NCBI GenBank assembly: GCA_938092125.1
Contig: CALKMQ010000014.1
Span: 1 to 10,709, forward strand
Length of the DNA: 10,709 nucleotides
Source: an uncultured bacterium
GTDB lineage: Bacteria > Fidelibacterota > Marinisomatia > Marinisomatales > UBA1611
Direction of reading: 5' to 3'
Part shown: positions 6,868 through 10,709 of the stretch, one piece after another
How the letters are laid out: each line of letters begins with the position of its first letter
How positions within the stretch are numbered: position 1 is the stretch's first letter
Position numbers and translations under genes: made by a program
Notes under the pieces: model-generated
The model's input: only the letters and a program-made list of their open reading frames with translations
Database searches by the model: none
Told to the model about the DNA's origin: nothing

Positions 6868-7614
6868 GTGAAATCTGACCAAAAGTCTATGAGTTTTATT
6901 GATCATCTTGAAGAATTAAGATGGAGAATAATTAAAACAATTTCATCCGTGATTTTGGGTGGTGTTATTACTTTCTTTTTTATCGATTTTATACTTGCTC
7001 TACTTTTAAGGCCCTTAGAAAATATAAATACTAATAATCCTATAAACTTGCAGGTATTGTCAGTTCAAGGAATGTTTATTATTAAATGGACTATAGCCTT
7101 TATCGGTGGATTGGTCATTTCGGTACCTGTTATAACCTACCAAATATGGAAATTTATTGCTCCAGGTCTTTACGCAAATGAAAAAGGTTTTGTTTTACCA
7201 CTGGTTGTATTTTCATTTTTTTCTTTTTGTTCAGGTATTGTTTTTAGTTACGAGATACTAATACCATATTGCTTAAACTTTTTTGCTGGACTTTCAGGAG
7301 AAAATATTTTAAATAATTTTTCTATCAACCATTATTTTAGCTTTATTACCTGGCTTCTACTAGGGTGTGGTATTGTTTTTCAGTTGCCAGTAATTTCTTT
7401 TTTATTATCAACAATTGGTGTTTTGACTCCAGCATTCATGAGACACTACAGGAGACACTCTGTTGTAGCTATTTTTATAGTGTCTTCTTTTATTACGCCA
7501 CCTGATCCTGTAAGTATGGTGGTAATGGCTTTTCCACTTATTATTTTGTTTGAACTCAGTATTGGAGTGTCCTGGATGGTAAATAAGACCAAAGGTTTTA
7601 CGGGCAATACATAG
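6868..7614 (+). CDS. tatC: Sec-independent protein translocase TatC
   Basis: Six-helix inner-membrane core of the twin-arginine translocase, which recognises the RR signal peptide of folded cargo proteins. The 248 residues show the signature cytoplasmic N-terminus SFIDHLEELRWRI with the conserved Glu15, the loop FIAPGLYANEKG (96-107) with the conserved acidic Glu105, SFITPPDPVSM (207-217), and FP-x(4)-FE in the last segment. Six hydrophobic stretches lie roughly at 21-45, 70-95, 108-130, 155-182, 197-213 and 216-235. The GTG start at 6868 has TTAGG a suitable distance upstream; an ATG at 6889 (Met8) is an alternative giving the textbook MSF-IDHLEELR start, but lacks an obvious ribosome-binding site. 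No tatA or tatB lies nearby, so these must be encoded elsewhere. It follows the GTPase gene by 8 bases and precedes the prenyl synthase by 19. Confidence 0.96.
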   Translation: MKSDQKSMSFIDHLEELRWRIIKTISSVILGGVITFFFIDFILALLLRPLENINTNNPINLQVLSVQGMFIIKWTIAFIGGLVISVPVITYQIWKFIAPGLYANEKGFVLPLVVFSFFSFCSGIVFSYEILIPYCLNFFAGLSGENILNNFSINHYFSFITWLLLGCGIVFQLPVISFLLSTIGVLTPAFMRHYRRHSVVAIFIVSSFITPPDPVSMVVMAFPLIILFELSIGVSWMVNKTKGFTGNT

Positions 7615-7633
7615 TTAAATTTTATATTAGAAA

Positions 7634-8611
7634 ATGAATGAATTAGATAAAATAAAATTACCTATCGAAAAAGATATTATTGAGTTTCATAAAGAATTCA
7701 AAAATGCTTTGGATTCAGATGTGAAGCTCATCAACTCTATTTCTGGTTATCTAGTCAAGAACAGAGGGAAGGCTATTCGACCTATTTTGACTCTGCTCTG
7801 TGCTAGGTTATGTAGTGAGCCCACTATTCACTCTTACAGAGCTGCTGCTATGATGGAATTATTACATGTTGCGACATTGATTCATGACGATATTGTAGAT
7901 GATGGCAAAATGAGACGGGGAAAACCATCTGTAAAACAAATATGGAAAAACAAAATATCCGTATTGATGGGAGATTTTATTTTAGCTAAAGCGCTAATTA
8001 ATATGGTCAATTTAAAAAATTTTGATGCATTAGACCTAATTTCAAAGACTGCAGAAAAATTGAGTGCTGGCGAAATCATGCAAATTGAAAAAAGTTTAAC
8101 TCGAAATATGTCTAAAGAATTTTATTATGAGATGATTAATCAAAAAACTGCTTCTTTAATATCAGCGAGTTGCGAACTTGGAGCTATCACTACGACCAAT
8201 GAGGAGGCAGATAGAAAAGCTACTTTTTTATATGGAGATAATCTTGGGATGGCTTTTCAAATTAAAGATGATCTTTTTGATTTTTTAGGATCAGAAAGCC
8301 AGACAGGAAAAGATGCTGGCGGGGATGTGAAAAAAAATATGATTACATTGCCGCTAATTTTTTCGTTGGAAAACTCAACAAAAGCACAAAATAAAAAATT
8401 AAAATCGCTTGTTCGATCTAAGAAAAAAACAAAAACAAATTTAAAAGATATTAATGAAATGATTTCAGAATCAGGTGGTTTTAGATATGCAAATGATAAA
8501 CTTAATGAGTTTTCGGAAAAAGCAATTGATGCCATTAAAGGGTATGAAGATTCAGAAATAAAGAAATCGCTAACCCGATTGGTCTCATTTAATATCAAGC
8601 GTAAAATTTAA
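7634..8611 (+). CDS. Long-chain trans-polyprenyl diphosphate synthase (IspB/HepT-like)
   Basis: Soluble, Mg2+-dependent head-to-tail isoprenyl transferase that extends an allylic diphosphate with isopentenyl diphosphate, usually supplying the side chain of menaquinone or ubiquinone. At 325 residues it is full length. The first Asp-rich motif is Asp85-Asp86-x-x-Asp89 in LIHDDIVDDGKMRRG, the second Asp212-Asp213-x-x-Asp216 in FQIKDDLFDF. GKAIRP (45-50) and Arg94/Arg95 bind diphosphates, and GGDVKKNMITLPLI (229-242) is the late lysine segment. The residue five before the first DDxxD is Ala80; a small residue there, where short-chain synthases carry an aromatic one, predicts a long product (C30 or longer), but the exact length cannot be read from sequence. 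No clear Shine-Dalgarno sequence precedes the ATG. It sits between tatC and the GT9 gene, one base before the latter. Confidence 0.93.
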   Translation: MNELDKIKLPIEKDIIEFHKEFKNALDSDVKLINSISGYLVKNRGKAIRPILTLLCARLCSEPTIHSYRAAAMMELLHVATLIHDDIVDDGKMRRGKPSVKQIWKNKISVLMGDFILAKALINMVNLKNFDALDLISKTAEKLSAGEIMQIEKSLTRNMSKEFYYEMINQKTASLISASCELGAITTTNEEADRKATFLYGDNLGMAFQIKDDLFDFLGSESQTGKDAGGDVKKNMITLPLIFSLENSTKAQNKKLKSLVRSKKKTKTNLKDINEMISESGGFRYANDKLNEFSEKAIDAIKGYEDSEIKKSLTRLVSFNIKRKI

Positions 8612-8612
8612 A

Positions 8613-9620
8613 GTGGCTGCCTCTGGAAAAATTCTAGTTATTCGTTTTAGTTCAATCGGTGATATTGTACTTACAACATCTTTTATTGCTACCTTAAAAA
8701 AAACTTTTCCTAATTTTGAAATTCACTACTTAACATTAGATAAATTCTCTTCAATTTTAGAATTTCATCCAAAAATTGATAGAGTTATTGAGCTAAATAG
8801 CAACTCAAGCTTAAAAGATTTGTTAGAGTTAAATAAATTCATAAAATCGTCAAATTATAATAGGATTTTCGATTTACATGGCTCTATTAGATCTAGACTA
8901 ATTACTAAAGGCATCCGCCGAATTATCTCAAGAGTTAAGAAGCCTAGGTTTAAGAGGCTCGTCCTTTTTCAATTTCATATAAACATGTTTCCCTCAAATT
9001 TTTCTGCTACTTACATGTATCACAATTGCTTAGAAGAAAATAAAAATATAGAATTCCCAGGGACTTATTTAAGTGTTAGCGATTTAGAACAAAAAAATGC
9101 AATTGGTTTTCTAAAAAAAAATAATGTCGAAGGTCGGTTTATTGCAATCGTGCCTGGTGCCGCTTGGCCTCAAAAACAATGGGGAATAGCAAAATATAGC
9201 AAGGCAATAACAAAAATAATATCTAGATCTAAAAAAAGCGTTGTTTTGCTAGGAGGCGAGAAAGATAAAATTAATTATGAGATTGAAAAAATAAATAATC
9301 AAGTAGTTAATTTGACTGGCAAGACAAATCTAAGACAGGCAATGTCCATATTATCCTTATCAGATACGGTTCTAGGTAGTGATACAGGCTTGGTACATAT
9401 AGCAGAAGCTCTCGGAAAATCTGTTAATATGATTTTAGGTCCTACAACTAAAGAGACAGGGGGCGGTGTTTCTTTATCTTCTTCCAAAAATATTGAGAAA
9501 GATTTATGGTGTCGTCCGTGCTCTCAAAATGGTAAAAAAAGTTGTTATAGGTCTAGCCAGCATTGTATGAATTTAATTTCTTCTGAAACTGCTGTTAAAT
9601 CAGTTCTTGAAAGATTATAG
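8613..9620 (+). CDS. GT9-family glycosyltransferase, ADP-heptose:LPS heptosyltransferase-like
   Basis: Predicted GT-B fold enzyme of family 9, which adds heptose from ADP-heptose to the Kdo-lipid A inner core on the cytoplasmic face of the inner membrane. The 335 residues show the N-terminal ILVIRFSSIGDIVLTT with the catalytic Asp17, PGAAWPQKQW (181-190) with the conserved Lys188, VLLGGEKD (211-218) and the donor-site motif GSDTGLVHIAEALG (255-268). The tail carries Cys300, Cys303, Cys311 and Cys318 (CRPC...C...CM), a frequent C-terminal pattern in this family. GTG at 8613 follows the prenyl synthase stop by one base with no Shine-Dalgarno sequence, suggesting translational reinitiation. The next gene, one base on, is Kdo transferase, which fits an LPS core role. 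Whether it is heptosyltransferase I, II or another GT9 enzyme cannot be decided here. Confidence 0.88.
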   Translation: MAASGKILVIRFSSIGDIVLTTSFIATLKKTFPNFEIHYLTLDKFSSILEFHPKIDRVIELNSNSSLKDLLELNKFIKSSNYNRIFDLHGSIRSRLITKGIRRIISRVKKPRFKRLVLFQFHINMFPSNFSATYMYHNCLEENKNIEFPGTYLSVSDLEQKNAIGFLKKNNVEGRFIAIVPGAAWPQKQWGIAKYSKAITKIISRSKKSVVLLGGEKDKINYEIEKINNQVVNLTGKTNLRQAMSILSLSDTVLGSDTGLVHIAEALGKSVNMILGPTTKETGGGVSLSSSKNIEKDLWCRPCSQNGKKSCYRSSQHCMNLISSETAVKSVLERL

Positions 9621-9621
9621 A

Positions 9622-10709
9622 ATGAATATAGTATTGTTTATCATCTATAATATATTTTTGTACCCTGCTTTTTTATTTACAATCCTTATACTTTCAATAT
9701 TTAATAAAAAAATCAGGAAAGGGTTTGCAGGGCGAATTGGAGTAGTTAAATATTTAAAGCAATACTTTAATAAAAATAAAATATATACTAATATTATGTG
9801 GTTTCACTGCTCTTCTTATGGTGAGTATTTGCAGGCTGAACCAATAATTAATAATTTGAAAAATAAAAATAAAAATACAACGATTTTAGTTAGCTTCTTT
9901 TCACCAAGCGGATATTTCAATACTCATAATCAAAATATAGATTGTAAAATTTTTATGCCATTTGATTTCTATTCGACGATTAATTCTGTGTTTGATATTG
10001 TGAACCCAACTGCTATAGTATTAGCAAATAATGATTTATGGTTTAACTTTTTATGGGTTGCGAAAAGAAGATCAATTAAAACATTTTTATTTGGAGCTCA
10101 AACCAAAAATTATTTTAATAATAAATTCTCGTTCACCTACTATTTTTACAAGCCGATCTATTCTTGGTTTACAAAAATATTTGTGATTGATCAAGATGAT
10201 TTAATTTCTATCGAAAAATATGTCAGTTTATCAAATACAAAAAATATAATAGTTACTGGAAACCCTAGATTTGACCAGGTAATTAACAGCTCTGGTAAAA
10301 TTAATGCTGCAGATAAAGTTAAAATTGAAAAAAGAGAGAATATATTTATTCTTTCTAGTATGCACAAAGAAGATCGCAACATGTTTTTGTCGCCAATAAT
10401 TTCATTTATTAAAGAATTTAATGATATAAAAATTATTTGGGCTTCGCATGAGCCTAGCAAGCAAGAAAATAGATATCTAAGTAATCTATTTAAAAGAAAT
10501 AATCTGAGTGTAAAAATAATAGAATCATTAAATGATATTGACAGCGTTGGTTCAAAAGTTACGATAGTGAATACTGTTGGTATTTTGTCTGAATTATATT
10601 GGAAATCCAAACTTGCATATATTGGTGGTGGCTTTTCTTCTGGCGTCCACAATCTAATGGAACCTGCAATTGCAGGTATTCCTACTATATTTGGTCCAAA
10701 TTATAAAAA
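9622..10709 (+). CDS. waaA: 3-deoxy-D-manno-octulosonic acid (Kdo) transferase, 3' end outside the window
   Basis: Membrane-anchored GT30 enzyme that transfers Kdo from CMP-Kdo to the lipid A precursor. The first 362 codons are present and still open at the edge, so probably only about 50-70 residues are missing. Visible: an N-terminal hydrophobic anchor (4-26); HCSSYGE (62-68) with the catalytic base Glu68; LSSMHKED (244-251), the counterpart of the STHxGEE region; ASHEP (274-278); NTVGILSELYWKSKLAYIGGGF (317-338); and GVHNLMEPAIAGIPTIFGPNY (341-361), the CMP-Kdo-binding end. The usual ETELWPN segment reads NNDLWFNF (136-143). These variants look like the FCB-type form, not the enterobacterial one. 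ATG lies one base after the GT9 stop. Whether it adds one or more Kdo residues cannot be told. Confidence 0.92.
   Translation, partial: MNIVLFIIYNIFLYPAFLFTILILSIFNKKIRKGFAGRIGVVKYLKQYFNKNKIYTNIMWFHCSSYGEYLQAEPIINNLKNKNKNTTILVSFFSPSGYFNTHNQNIDCKIFMPFDFYSTINSVFDIVNPTAIVLANNDLWFNFLWVAKRRSIKTFLFGAQTKNYFNNKFSFTYYFYKPIYSWFTKIFVIDQDDLISIEKYVSLSNTKNIIVTGNPRFDQVINSSGKINAADKVKIEKRENIFILSSMHKEDRNMFLSPIISFIKEFNDIKIIWASHEPSKQENRYLSNLFKRNNLSVKIIESLNDIDSVGSKVTIVNTVGILSELYWKSKLAYIGGGFSSGVHNLMEPAIAGIPTIFGPNYK

Noticed and set aside
10191..10652. 153-residue open frame on the minus strand
   Set aside because: It is fully antisense to the Kdo transferase, whose motifs are clear on the plus strand. Composition is typical of a shadow frame in AT-rich DNA.
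1..10709. tRNA or rRNA genes, CRISPR arrays, transposases, phage genes, toxin-antitoxin or defence systems
   Set aside because: No cloverleaf-like segment, regularly spaced repeat, transposase motif or defence domain was found by eye. Almost all of the window is covered by identifiable housekeeping genes.

Overview
The window is AT-rich, compactly coded chromosomal DNA from a Gram-negative-type bacterium. The diderm assignment rests on two lipopolysaccharide inner-core genes at the right-hand end, a GT9 heptosyltransferase-like gene and a WaaA/KdtA gene. The IMP dehydrogenase tail (HPHEVRIVKEAPNY) and the Kdo transferase motifs (HCSSYGE, GVHNLMEPAIAG, FGPNY) resemble forms I associate with Bacteroidota and other FCB-group lineages such as marine Marinimicrobia. 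This lineage guess comes from motif memory only and is weak. There are no rRNA or tRNA genes, insertion sequences, CRISPR arrays or phage genes that I can see. It reads as a housekeeping region, not an accessory island.

Left block, plus strand (1-5521). The window opens inside a large gene fusing a DnaQ-type (DEDDh) 3'-5' exonuclease to a DinG/XPD-type iron-sulfur helicase; its 5' end lies outside. After a 58-bp gap comes histidine ammonia-lyase (hutH). Three bases later comes IMP dehydrogenase (guaB), whose ribosome-binding site lies in the last codons of hutH, so the two are probably co-transcribed and translationally coupled. No other hut gene is visible.

Middle (5522-5920). The gene for ribosomal protein S20 (rpsT) lies on the minus strand, convergent with guaB (6 bp between the stop codons) and divergent from the next gene. 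The 138-bp divergent spacer holds the candidate promoters and two AT-only inverted repeats.

Right block, plus strand (5921-10709). Five closely spaced genes look like one operon: a MeaB/ArgK-type G3E GTPase, tatC, a long-chain trans-polyprenyl diphosphate synthase, a GT9 glycosyltransferase, and waaA/kdtA, which runs off the window. Gaps are 8, 19, 1 and 1 bases. Four of the five serve the cell envelope (Tat export, polyprenyl diphosphates for quinones or lipid carriers, LPS core assembly). The B12-mutase chaperone GTPase at the head is functionally unrelated to them.

I found no convincing undescribed multi-gene system. The points most worth a second look are the exonuclease-helicase fusion that keeps all four iron-sulfur cysteines, the unusual catalytic loop of GuaB, the isolated hutH coupled to guaB, and the palindromes in the rpsT/meaB spacer.
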